Origin: Dryas octopetala | Taxonomy: Eukaryota; Streptophyta; Magnoliopsida; Rosales; Rosaceae | NCBI GenBank assembly: GCA_963921425.1 | Contig: OY992840.1 | Location: 17,338,621-17,402,620, forward strand | Reading direction: 5' to 3' | Length of the DNA stretch: 64,000 nt | Shown here: positions 11,724-24,500 of the stretch, one piece after another | Layout: every line of letters starts with the position of its first letter | Numbering within the stretch: the stretch's first letter is position 1 | Program-made: the position numbers and the translations under genes | Notes under the pieces: generated by a model | Databases searched by the model: none | Told to the model about the DNA's origin: nothing | What the model saw: the letters and a program-made list of their open reading frames with translations, nothing else

Positions 11724-14700
11724 TTATGCCGGCCCTTGTAAAGGTGATCCCTTTTTCTCTACTGATAAGCTAGCAACTTCTTGCATGTTATCATCGCTCA
11801 ATCCTTCATTGAATTGGTCTCTGAGAAATTCTACAGCCATAAACGTAAGAGCTGAAGCTGGAACATACCATGTGATCCTGGGGATGCTACCTCTGAACAT
11901 TCCCTGTGCTCCTTCAGTCATCCATATGCTGCGCATTGCATCCAACCAGCCGTTGTACCTAAAGTTCACAACATAAAAAATAAAAAAATTGTAACGAAAA
12001 AATAGACAAGTCATTGGAAAATTAATTATAACAATAAAACTAAACTGATACCTCAAGGTTGATCCCTGCACTTGCAATCTTGTTTTGATCACATCCAAGG
12101 GAGTGGTAAGATATGAACTAATGCCTGTACAATTTAATGCAAGTATAAATCAGCCTTCATGCAGTACTAATTGCTGAATCCAATTATAGAAGACTTAAAC
12201 CAGCACCAAGTAGGACGAAGTATAAGCAAAGGTACATACCACCAGCCAATCCTCCTAGTATGAGTCCCTCCACAGAGCTATTAATATGGAAATTCGGATT
12301 GCGTATGTATTTTTGCTTCCCATACTCTGTCAAATCTTTCAAGGCTTCATAGAACATAACCTGCATAGTGCAGACGAAACCATGATTTTTAAACAAAACT
12401 AATAAGATAGAAACAACCAGAGCTTATTAAAGAAAAGCAACAGAATAATAACCATTAATTCATTTAGAGACCAAAAGTCTAACTGCCTATGATTCATCAA
12501 TGATTAAAAGCCAGTATATATGATTTTCCTTTTTTCTTTTTTTGGACAAAATAAAACAATAAATTAGTTAGGGGAATGCATTGTTAAGAAGTTACAATCC
12601 TATTTGAATGAATATTTAGCTATTAGAAGTTTTAATCCTATTTGCCAGTGTTTTGAGACCTAATCACACTGACAGAAACATGAACATTAAGAAGCAATTG
12701 ATGTAAAGGCCAAAAAAATAAGCGAGACCAATCAAATTATCACAATTCAACGTACCATTAGACCAGCAAAAGGCACATCCCTTGCGAGCGTGGACCAGTA
12801 TCTGCCAAATGAATGAAATATAAATCCACAGCTACGCAAGAAAGTTAATAGTCATAATTCCAATATGCCTGATGTGTCTTTGTCTGAGTGTTGTGTATGG
12901 GAGCATGCATGGATGGGTCATGGGTGGGCAGGAAACAGCCTCCAGTGTTTTACAGTGAACTATCGGAATCATGGTGAAACAGGATTGCATGAATTACAAC
13001 CTCAAACTAACCAATTCTTATTTTTATTTATATGTATAGAAAACACAGATTTTATTTAATGAAAAAAGAAAAATGTTACAAGGAGGATAAACGAGATGTC
13101 CATCTAAATCCTGTTAACATCCTAAATTCCAAACACAAATTACAATCAAATTCTCGTGACACACACCGGTTGACCTAAGAGGCCAACAGTCCTCGAGACC
13201 CTTACTTGTTTTATCCCCCACATAAATAAAATATGGAGAGGAGGGCGGAAGAGGCGGAAACATGATATGAAAATGATCACAACTTTAAATATTAGAGAGG
13301 TTGATTTTGAGATATACCCTGCAAATAAACCTTTTGGCCCCTGCTCCTTCCATATTGAGCAGCCAGCCTGGAACATCCCTGTATAGTAACCATACATTTG
13401 GTTACCAGGCTTCATAGAGACATTATCTTTCATGATAACAGAACTCCAAGAAGTCCTTGTGCCTTGAACCTGCATGCGTTGCTTCATCACTTCACATGGA
13501 ACATATACAAAAGAGCCAAGTGTATCTCCTGAAATACATAAGGAAAAGGGAGAAAAGGAATTTTGAGTCCCCTGAGGCACTTGACCACTGAAGAGTCCAC
13601 AATAATTCAAGTTGCTAATACTAACACTGAAAGCCTAAAAGGGCCTCCATACTTAAATGAGAGCAGTATGAATGAGATAAAACATTTAAGAGCTGCAGAA
13701 CAGCTTACCAACAGCTCCAGCAATGAAATGTGCCCAATGTCCCCCAAGGCTTGGATGTGATTCTTCAATCCACTTTTTGGTTGATTCTATGACACCAAAA
13801 TATGTTGCTCCAGTTGCAAGAGAACCAGTGATACCAGGAGCTATACCTCTATAAAAGCCTACAGCATTATTAGTTAAGATGAACCACATGCTATGAGAAT
13901 GAACGAACAATCGGTTCAAAGTCCAAAACACGTGAGTATCTGCCTGGTTACTTATAATTTTGTGATGAAGAAAAAAAAAATTATTAAAAATGTGGAAAAA
14001 TGTAGTGTAAACATGTTGCGTGCAACACAAATAGGACTAACAGGTTGAATGCAAAAACTACAAAACTGCTTTGAAAAGAAAATGAAATACCCCTTAATCC
14101 ATCAGCAACCCAGACTGCTCGTACCATCTGCAGTATGCCCTTTTGGTTCTGCAGGTATGAACTCAATTATTAATAATATGGCATTTGCAAGCTAATCTAG
14201 TGGAAAGACTTTAGCAATCAAAAAGAAATACCAGATCCAAAACTCAAAAATTTACTTTCTCCCATATAATTTATATCAAGTTAAATTTATCATCTATGTG
14301 ATTACATAACAAATAATTCATCTTTACCCATTAGCCATGAATAAAACATCTGTAACATCTATACTTCATGATCATACCTGACTTGCACTAAGAATAGCTT
14401 GGCTTTGAATACGTGTCTTTACAGTGTCAATCGGATGCAGCATTCCTTCCCCAAAAGCCCCGGCAATACCTCCCCACAAAAATTCCCTCCAAACTACATT
14501 AACAGATTAAAAGATCAAACTTCATTCCCACCAATCTATTTACACATTTTACATTTCTACTGTGCAAAACATTACAAACCCATAAGTAAACAAAGTTTCA
14601 ATACACATATTGGCATATACATCCCCCAAATTTCCAAAACCCTGATTTATTTTCTTGCCCAAAAATATAGTCTGGCAATTAAATAAAATATTTCCCTTCC

Positions 14701-14972
14701 TTTCTACTGCTGGGTGCATTAATTTACTTATTTAATGAAAAACAAAATATAAAAAAAACCTTGTGTTTCATCTGCTTCAAATTCAATCATGCATAGCTAG
14801 ACTTGTATTTAAAAGTCCAGTAGTTGCGTTTAGCTAGAAGATGACCCGATTATTCCAATTTCCAAATAATCGAAGTTAAAAATATCGAATTTGAAGGCTT
14901 ACCAAAAAACTGTTTCTGGGTTGTGTTCCCTAAAGCATGTCTTTCGCTCGAAGCCGAGCTCTGTATCGCCAT
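11724..14972 (-). CDS. Mitochondrial substrate carrier family protein
   Basis: Nine exons on the minus strand: 14972-14903, 14493-14378, 14148-14091, 13858-13709, 13528-13318, 12801-12756, 12360-12240, 12124-12052, 11958-11724. They sum to 1080 bases (359 aa). The three tandem carrier repeats are marked by HPIDTVKTR, VPCEVMKQRMQ and TPLDVIKTRLQ, the PX[DE]XX[KR] signatures of the SLC25 family. Six membrane helices and an inner mitochondrial membrane location follow from the family. From memory it most resembles Arabidopsis At1g74240, which sits near the S-adenosylmethionine carriers in trees. The substrate cannot be read from the sequence. Intron 8 opens at an acceptor found only by keeping the carrier frame (GISSYLTTP). 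The same neighbour pair (carrier plus JJJ1-like) exists in Arabidopsis as I recall. Confidence 0.9.
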
Positions 14973-14997
14973 TGAAGTAGCTCTCTCTAGCTCCCGG

Positions 14998-15006
14998 TTA
15001 GGGTTT
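14998..15006 (-). promoter_or_regulatory. Telo-box upstream of the carrier gene
   Basis: On the minus strand this reads AAACCCTAA, a telo-box of the kind common in promoters and leaders of plant genes for translation and organelle biogenesis. It lies about 26 bases upstream of the carrier ATG. Confidence 0.5.
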
Positions 15007-16630
15007 ATGGACTTTTTAAAGTGGGCGGGTACTTTAGTTAAAGAAGTTACAACTTTTTTTAACGCGATTTTATCTAAAAGAAGTTCTCCAAATTTTAAGA
15101 TTTTTTACTCTTTTGTTACTTAGATGGGAAAACTCTAGAGTTTAAAGAAGAAAATGTTTTACTGACCATATTTTCTTACTCAAACGGAAGAATATGTCCC
15201 TTTAGAAAATGCAACTTTTTTGGTAATTGGCTATTGATTTAATAGTATTTATTTCCAATTATCGATTTAATAGTTTTTTTTTTTTTACAATGTTCAAAAC
15301 GAATCCGAAAATGAAATGATAGAATTTGAGAGGTGTTCATTTAATTGGTATAAAAATTTATTTGAGCCTAAACTTCTGGCTCATTCACTAGCCCAAAACC
15401 AAGGGAGTTGAGATATGAAACTCAGGCCGATAATTCGAATCCAGAGTTTAAACTCTGGTCTAAAGTTTAAGTCATGTCTCTTACATCCTAAAGCTCACAT
15501 TCAAACACGAAATCCAAACGGTCTATATTGTGCATTGTATAACAAATTTTAAGTGTGGAACCTAAGTTCAAGACTTTAGGCCCATATATAAATAAACTAT
15601 GAGCCCTATACTCCAATTCCCGAGTCAAAACTCCGAATGATTTTGTGGCACAATTCATAAATTTGATTTGGTTAGATTTTTCAAGTTTACATATGTGTGA
15701 TTCGTACAAATCCTATAGTAGATTTGAGTTGAAAAAAAAAAAAACAATAAGGTCAACAAGGGATGAAAATGTGTATAAGAGGCAATGTAAGAAAAATGAG
15801 AATGAGAGAAAATTGGTTGGAAGCTCTTGTTAGTACATAGGAAGGTGGAGACTATTCGCCAAAAAAAAAAAAATGATAAGACGAATAATATAGAGGGTAT
15901 GATGGAGTAGGTGAAAATGTTTTTCTGATTAATGACGAAGGGTATGAGTAAGTGAGAGAATGTGAAATTTGATAATCACAATATATCTATATTAATTATA
16001 TTAACGTAATTGGCCACATATACTAAAATGGCACATAAGATATCACATTAGGTGATACTAATATATGGTACAAAATTGTGGTCCTTCTAGCCTTAATTTA
16101 CAAATGTAGGGAGTGAGTTCATCTAATATGGCCTAGTTTATGACATTTGTTCCTTATTTTCATTTTAAGTAAGCTTCAATTTTGTCTCCTTAAACTTTCA
16201 CCATTGTGATACTCACTAAAACATCTTGTATGGTCATCAAATTATAGTAAGTGTGTGCAAACGTTTAACTTGATAAAATACCTCTTAGTTTTTGTTCTTT
16301 ACTAAAACACTTACTATTATTCGAGGATCACAATAAGAAGTTTTAAAATTTAAATTACCAAAATGCCACAACAGTCAAAATTCAGGGGCCAAAATTGAAA
16401 TTTATTTATCTTTTGTACCCCGATATGACATTTGGTTTTGGATGGCGTGTCCACACCGCAGCATCATAATACCTCGTCGTTTTGGCATCGCCCCCTTGTA
16501 CATAGCAATCCTTTCCTTGGTAGAAGGATTTTACGCATATAACCCAAAACGCCTAACATCAGCGAGAGAGTGAAAACGTCCCTGAGCTCGCAGCTCTTGT
16601 TATAAGCATTCGGATCCGAACATTCGATTC
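15007..16630. other. Divergent intergenic region between carrier and ATP synthase gamma
   Basis: AT-rich sequence with no supported gene. It must hold the promoters of both flanking genes, which point away from each other. Short open frames here are small and have no recognisable motif. Confidence 0.6.
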
Positions 16631-16638
16631 TAGGGTTT
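16631..16638 (+). promoter_or_regulatory. Telo-box in the ATP synthase gamma leader
   Basis: TAGGGTTT, the reverse complement of AAACCCTA, lies 29 bases before the ATG. It is a motif known from nuclear genes for mitochondrial and ribosomal proteins in plants. Confidence 0.5.
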
Positions 16639-16666
16639 TCAGTAATCGATCACCAATCGCAAAGCA

Positions 16667-19600
16667 ATGGCGATGGCTGCTCTGAGACGAGAAGGGAGAC
16701 GTTTCGCCCCTCTGATCTCCCCCCATCCAATGGCCGCCGTCCGATCCTCTCTCATCCCTGCCGAGTACGTTATCTTTTTTCAAATCCGCTGTGTTTCTAA
16801 TCCTTTTGTTTGTATTCATATTGCGTTTGGTTTCTGAGAAATTTTGTGACATAGAAAAAGAAAATTAAATAGAATGTGGATGTCAATGTTATGATGGGTT
16901 TTGTTAATTGGTGACTAATAACAGATGATTTATTTTTATTTTTTTTTAAACTTAAAAGCATTGCAAAGGTCAGTGTTATGTGGAAGACTGAAATCATTTT
17001 ACTAACTATGAAAGCGAAAAGCAGCCATTTTTGGCTTTGGTGAATGAAAATTTCAGATGTTGCTTGCTTTTACCCTGTTTGGATGTGCTGTTTGATAGCG
17101 TTATCTTTATATTAACAAGAAAAATGTTGGAGAAAATGTGTTTGGTGCATCTGAGCTTTTGGAAATGAAATCAAGGGCTACGAAAAACACATGAGTAATA
17201 AGGAAGTGACACAATACCTTAACTTGCAATCAACAACTGAGAACTAAAAATTAACTCTAGGGGGCATATTTAACCACAAATAAACTGTCAAAACTTTAAA
17301 AGCACTACGTTTTTTCTGCACTTGTAAATGTTTGCCACACATATGCTGAGTCTCTTGCGTTTGAGTAGTGCAGTTGATTTGCTTGGTAAAAGGTCCCGGT
17401 ATTTTCTTCTTCTTTTGGGTTGGATATGGGATGTGACACACAAACCATGTTCCGTGAAGACTATTGAATATAATGTGGATTTATAAAATGTAGTATACGT
17501 TTGGGTAGTTACACTTACACTATGCATTAAATTAATATTTTTATTTGGAAATACGGGAAACCTTGGATGGGGGACCTGTGAAAACCTTATATAATGCATG
17601 AAAATGGTCAATGATAATTTTATAATAATCATTTCTTATATGTCTTGCCATTGTTTTCCGTTACTTCTGCACTTGGAACAACTAACTTGTTTGGTTTGGT
17701 GGCAGGGAGCAGGTCCCTCTGGGAGTGCGCTCAATTTCAACTCAAATAGGTAAGAACCATTGTCAGCAATTAGTTATTATCTTTTTCCTCTTTTGTGATA
17801 GACACTACACAGATTTCTGGTGAAACAACAATAGCAAATGGTAATGTGGTTATTTTTGTTAATCCATTGTGCATACAGTTAGAACCCGGATGAAGAGTGT
17901 GAAGAATATCCAGAAAATTACAAAGGCAATGAAAATGGTTGCAGCCTCAAAGCTGCGAGCAATTCAAGTTAGAGCTGAAAATTCTCGTGGCCTGTGGCAG
18001 CCTTTCACAGCACTTCTTGGTGACACTCCCAGTATGTTACAAGCATACCTTTTCTGTTCAAGTTTATATAAGTTATTTGACTCCTGTATGTTTTGATTTT
18101 TTTATAAAAATAAAATTTCATTCATATTTGACATGGTCGTGGCCTTTCAATTTTGTCCTTTATAGCTGTAAGAATTTGTATTATTATAATACTCATTCTC
18201 ATTGTACCTGCACTCTTTTAGTGTTCATTGTTTCTGTTCCACATTTCTTTTCCTGCTTATTCCTTTGCATTGCTTTTGAAGTCTTTGTAACAACGAATCT
18301 GGCATACAAGTAGCATAATTTAGCAGTGCTCATCAAAAATTTTTTGTAGCTCATGTGGATTCTAACTGTATTCCCTACTCACATTTGATGGACGTGTAAT
18401 CAATTATTTATTAGATTATATTCTTATAAAAGGAGAATCCTACATTAAGAATAGCAAAGAGTGTGTTCTTTATGAGTAACTAGCATGTAGGTAGTTCTCT
18501 CACTCTGTTTTTTTTATTCTTGTTAAAGTCGTGGAATCTTTGACAACATAATTTCAGTGTTGTAATATGTACTCAATCTAGGTGCATAGTGAACTGCAAC
18601 CAATTTCTTGGAAAATTATTCTTCAACCTTTGAGTTGAAGTCTGTCAGTTTTCTCCTATTTACGCTAATTTGTGGCTAACAGGAGCGACGAGTGCACCAA
18701 CAAATTTGTGAATTAATATTTTAATTCCTTAATGGATTGACTGTTACTCTTGCCAAGTTTTAGCTCAACTGAATATTGAAATTACTCTGCACTTTTTATT
18801 GATAATACTTGTGCATTAAATAGGTATTTGCTGTATTTCTGTTATTTGTTTTCTCCCATTTTGAGGAATAGGTTACTTTCTATTTATTCATATTGATATT
18901 GTCTTAAGTTGCCCTCATTGTGTATTTTTGTGTTTTCATGCTAGGCGTCAAAGTTAAGAAGGATGTTATTGTCACCATCTCTTCCGACAAAGGTTTATGC
19001 GGTGGGATTAACTCTACTTCGGTCAAGATAAGCAAGGGCTTTCACAGGTTGAATGCAGGTATTTCTTAGGATCCAACTAGCTGATTGTTAGTCTTTTGAT
19101 GTCTGCTAAGTTTATATCCTACATCAATTAATATATATTTTTTCTAGGTCCTGACAAAGAGACAAAATATGTCATTTTGGGGGAAAAAGCAAAAGCTCAA
19201 TTGATACGTGACTCAAAGAAGGACATTGAGCTATCCATTACTGAATTGCAGAAGAATCCTTTGAACTACTCCCAGGTTAGTATTTGCTGTTCCATGCCAC
19301 TATACCATACAAGAAAGAAAACATGTTAATGTGGCAGTTATTTATTATATCAAATATATAATATATTAATGTTGCAGTTAGTATGTCTGATCCTTTATAC
19401 TAACAAAGTTATTAATACGGCATCTATTTTTCATATAAAAATGTACAAGTTCTTACCATCATTTTCTGTGCTTTTTTCAGGTCTCTGTTATAGCTGATGA
19501 CATTTTAAAAAATGTTGAGTTTGATGCTTTGAGAATCGTCTTCAACAAGTTTCAGTCAGTCGTCTCATTTCTGCCAACAATGTCCACTGTATTATCTCCA

Positions 19601-20862
19601 GAGGTAATAAGAATGCTTCAATTCACTAAATGCACACTTTATCTCGTCTTTTTCATGTTTGAATTTCTGGTTAGTGGATATTTGATACGACATTATGTAG
19701 ATTGTGGAGAGAGAGTGTGAATCTGGTGGAAAGCTTGGCGACCTAGATTCCTATGAGATTGAAGGTGGTGAGACAAAGTCAGAAATACTCCAGAATCTGG
19801 CAGAATTCCAATTTTCTTGTGTAAGTCTTTCCGTTGACGCTAGAGACTTAATAATTTATTTGTGCAGGCAGTAGTTGGGAACTTGGGATTGAATGCATTG
19901 TTATGTGCAACACTTACACGGTTATAGTGTTCACTTTTGATCAACTGTTTATTGGCCGTATTTGTTAAACTTCAGTGTCTTCGGAATTGAATACCTCAGT
20001 TACTAGAAGTTAAAAATATCCATATTCTTATTCAATAGTTTTCTCATTTTGGTCTTGCCTTAGGAAGCTGATGCTGTGTGTGTGTTCCTGAGGGGCATTC
20101 CCTCCATGTTTTTGTGCAGTGTGTATTATGTTTTCCTGAGGAACAATGCCTGTGTGACTGGCCAGTACCCACTACTCAGTATTAGTAACCCTTTTCTAAT
20201 TTTCTTATTTTCTACGGCATGGAAACCATTCTTTTTGGGTCCACAAATGGGTGAAACATTGTTGTAACTCCAAATAAACTCTTTATGGATAATTATATGC
20301 TGTAGATTTCATGTTGTACAAGTACTGTAAATTTGGCAATGCTTCTTATAGTGTATTAGTTTCTGGAGTAATTATCCTTTTCCCCCAGTCCTTTAATGAG
20401 CAGCAGTTCCCCGGCACCTATACTAGGAATTGATGCTCTTATCTGATGCGCATAAGTTTATATAAGAAACCTTTTCTTCTGCAATTCAAAAGTCTCTATT
20501 ACTGAATATGTTTTATTGCGTTTTACCCATATAAAAGAATTTCATATTTTGATCAGGTCTTGTTCAATGCGGTGCTGGAGAATGCTTGCAGTGAGCAAGG
20601 AGCAAGGATGTCTGCCATGGACAGCTCAAGCAGAAATGCTGGAGAGATGCTTGATCGCCTCACACTCACTTATAACAGGTATCTCTCTCCCTCCCTCTCT
20701 CTCTAGATGTTGTCTAGTGTTTCTGTATGTTTTCTTAATGTTCTTTTTGTCTTTAAATGACTGATGATTGTTTATGTGCTTATTTGTAACAGAACTCGTC
20801 AAGCATCGATCACCACAGAATTGACTGAGATTATATCAGGAGCATCTGCACTAGAGGGTTAA
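16667..20862 (+). CDS. ATP3: ATP synthase subunit gamma, mitochondrial
   Basis: Nine exons: 16667-16764, 17706-17749, 17879-18031, 18945-19058, 19148-19275, 19481-19603, 19701-19820, 20557-20678, 20793-20862. They total 972 bases (323 aa), near the 325 aa I recall for Arabidopsis. The first exon codes for a basic, Arg/Ser-rich presequence ([17 protein letters not shown]), as expected for import. The mature protein starts with the conserved N-terminal helix ([20 protein letters not shown]), continues with [12 protein letters not shown], and ends in the C-terminal helix ([14 protein letters not shown]). The gamma subunit is the rotating shaft of F1-ATPase and couples proton flow to ATP synthesis at the inner mitochondrial membrane. 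The plastid-specific regulatory cysteine loop is absent, which supports the mitochondrial type. Confidence 0.95.
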
Positions 20863-21555
20863 TTTATCTGATGGTGACGAAATAAAAATGTGGTTTGAAG
20901 TTTAAGATGTTACCTTTGGGAGTCATTTTGTTCTAATAATTACTCCAGGGTCAAATTCTGGGAACTAAAAATTATATCAATGATGTTTTAAATTGATGGC
21001 TCTGAGATTTCTTTTTCTTTTTAAGTTCCGCACTTGAGAAATTCATCTTAAATGATTGAGAATTGTAAAAGTTGTATCCGTTTCATTTTCTTTGGGCACA
21101 AGTCTAATGATTGTTGGTAATCAGCTTTCTCTTCTCGGATACCATTGTTGGGGGATCAAAGAGAATGCTGTGTGTGACTGTTGGTGTGTTTGGATGACAA
21201 TAATTGTCTTTGCCACAATAGTTGGGCCGAGTTGTTATTTACAAATTCTTGTTCATATTTTGTATCATTTATCTGATGAAGAAACTGCCTTATAGTGTAT
21301 GCATTTTGCAACTTTTTAAATTACACGGTCTCAAGCCTCAAGTGGAGATCGAGTAAAACTATAAGAACCAAAAATATAATTTAGCTCAACTAATACGCAG
21401 ATGCCAAAGAATTCCATTAACTTGTTTGTCCATTTTTAAACCAACTATATATATAATATACATTTGAACCTTGATTGGGTGGTTTTGATTCTTATGACCA
21501 TCCAATTTTTGGATTTGGTACAACACAGATCGACATTATAACCAAATGTCTTATC
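20863..21555. other. Convergent intergenic region between ATP synthase gamma and RBOH
   Basis: 3' flanks of the two converging genes. No further gene is seen. Confidence 0.6.
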
Positions 21556-24500
21556 TTAATAATTCTCCTTGTGAAATACAAATCTTGTTGAGGTTTTGGT
21601 GGAAAATTTGGTACACATTCTCTCCAACTCTTTTGCTAAGGCTGATGGGCCACAGTAGAAAACCCCTGTCCAAGAAAACCCAAATGTTCAATTAGCATTT
21701 AGCAGCAGTGGTTGTCAAGAGAAAAGAGACTCATTTCCTTTTGACATGGTTGTTGCCTTGTTGGCCAACACGCTACACACTCTACAGAATTATAATGCAC
21801 TTTTTTTTTTCTCTGTTTTTGATGAGAATTTGCTTGCGTCTCACCAATTCGTGCTCCTCTATGTCTACGTGCCAATTTTGAGAAGATGTTGAACCAGTTT
21901 GGTCTGGCAAAATGTGTGTGTACCTGAAAATTCCATCAGAAATATGATCTCTTTTTAACATCCAAATATAGTTTTCAACTTTTCTTTAGGCGTATGACTA
22001 TCAGCAAAGATAAAAATGCTTTCCCAGATAAACCATTCCCTCTTTGTTCCGTTTCTTTAGGTGATTCAGCAAAGAAGACAAGGAGACAAAGACTATTGGT
22101 ACCCCAAACATGCACCATACTAAATAGAACCAATGAAGGAAACTTTGGTTAGGACACTCTTAACACCATAAGAGGGATAAAAATAAAGGGTTTATGACAT
22201 ACATTTAAGTGTGCAGGTTGCTCTAAGCCTCTAGCTAATTATGCAGGTCAAGTATTATGATTAGTTATTGTAACACAGTACTTACCGGAGTCCGGGAGAC
22301 AAAGTCAATACCATTTTTGGCATGATGCAATGCTTGTATAGCGCTTATCAAAACTGAGCGTGCGTCCCCCTCTTGATACACACAAGTTAAGAAACTGTGC
22401 ATCTCTACGACAGACTGAAGGGTGATCACCAAAAGTAATTAGAATGGTAAAACTTATTCATAGAAGAAAACATACAATTAAAGTTAACCTTTGGGTTGTA
22501 CCTGCTTTTGGTTAGAGTTTGATATTTCCTTCATGATGTCTCTAAACCAGTCGAAGGAGCTTTGTTCTCTTGTAACCCAATAAAGATAGGCTTTCAATGG
22601 AGCCTTTCTTATGCTGCATTCTCTGCAACCAGTCTAAATTAAGATACCCAAGAGAGGAGTTTGTTAATTGTTGAAAAGTCAATAGCTTGGAGATCAAATT
22701 TCTCAAATGAAACACAAAGTATAACCAAGCCAGAAATGTTACATGATCACAACGTGGTTTTTCAGCACCATTGACAACATCTTTGAGGATGCTAATGAAA
22801 GGTGTAGCACCTATGCCTAGACCAATTAAAACAATAATATCATACTTGACATGGTCTTGAGAGGCAGCACCATAGGGCCCATCAATGTATACTTTAGGAT
22901 AACCCTCGACTCCAGACAGTGTTGCCTGTATAAGTTCAAAAGAACAATCCCTGAAATTTTGAGGCATTTTATCCAAGCTGAATTGAGATTTGGAATTGGA
23001 ATTGAGTCTTTTCATTAATATTCCCAATATTACCTCTTGGAAAAGACTGTATATTTGGTAACTCCAGTCTCCGGCAGTTCTAATATGCACACTTAGGTAG
23101 TCATCTTCTGGTCCTGAAGTTAAGGAAAATGGGTGCCTGACAATGAAGAAAGGAGAAAAACAGAATTCAAAATAGATTGGCCTAGTTGCTAATTTGGACA
23201 GTTGAAAATCCAAGGGCATCCAAAGTAACTTTTAGTTGATAACAGAATTCTGAAACAGATGAATGCTTAGAGAAGTACAATACAGACTTACCATTCAAAT
23301 GGTGAAATTTGAGGGCACTGAATGAATATGTACATGCCACTCAGGTACCTAAAACCTTCTGGTTTTTGCAATTTGAGGGACACCACTTTTCCTGGATAAA
23401 TACTTGCCTGCACAATTGTTGACACAAAAAAGAAGTAAACAGAGGGTTGGATTCCCAACTAGTTGCTATTGCAACAATTGTGAATTACTGAAACTTTACT
23501 AAACCTCAAATTAACAAGGGTAATGTAGTATTGGTATATACCTTCAAAATTTCCACCTCATAAAATCCTGATCTTATGGCTCGAAAAACTCGTTCCCCGG
23601 TGTATAACAGAACTGGAATGACAATGTACATCCATGTCTGCTTAAGCAGATTCTTAACATTAAAACTCTGAAGTTAAAATTCCAAATACATGGGGACAAA
23701 ATGAAACATTTCCTGGGGAAGGGTAAAATTATCATATTAATTCGAAGGCTTACCGTTTTTTCAGTTACATTGTCTGTTAGGAAGAGGAACATAGAGTGAA
23801 CAATGAGCAATGCATATACAGGAATGAACAAGTGATGGGAGTACCAGAAGGTATTATATCCTGTGACATTCCTGACAGACTTTGGCAGTGAAGGTGATCT
23901 CCGGCGTGGCCATTTTGTTGCTAGTGAAAATGCTATGGTCATTAGTATCACCATGACAATCCCTGTTGCCACCTCCTTTGTGGCCAATATTTCAAAGTAT
24001 GATGGTTGATGGTACCCAAATCGGGCAGCTATTGTTTGCCGGAAGATTAAACGATCAGAATCACTAATTCTTGGAAAATCACAAGCAAGGTGAGCCCCAC
24101 CATGTAGGATAACTCCAACTACTATCCCTCCTGCAATCAGCTACATATACACCACAAACATAAGTATAGAGTGCAATACATAATGTTGCATTGTGTTTGT
24201 TAATGTTGAGGATAGAAACCCACATCTCAGACCAAAAAAGAATCCCACATCTCAGACCGAAAAAGAATCCCACATCAGAAATTTATAGCATTGCATAACA
24301 AAACTAAAAGATTCTTAGCTATAGCATTTGTCGAATCCAAGTTATAGCATAGGTAAGTGTTCTACCACCAAAGCTAAGTTATGAGCCAAATTACCTTGTG
24401 GAAGTTGATATTGTCATTAAATGGAATGATTGAGCTGATCCAACGGCTCTTGCGAAGCCACGTAATTGTATTACGACAAACAGGAAGGAGAACTAGAGCC

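Noticed and set aside
17939-18313. 124-aa frame overlapping an ATP synthase gamma exon
   Set aside because: It reads exon 3 out of frame and then intron sequence.
22542-23219. One continuous 225-aa frame through RBOH exons 9-11
   Set aside because: It reads through two introns; the RBOH family sequence is recovered only when the inserts after FQE and before [10 protein letters not shown] are removed.
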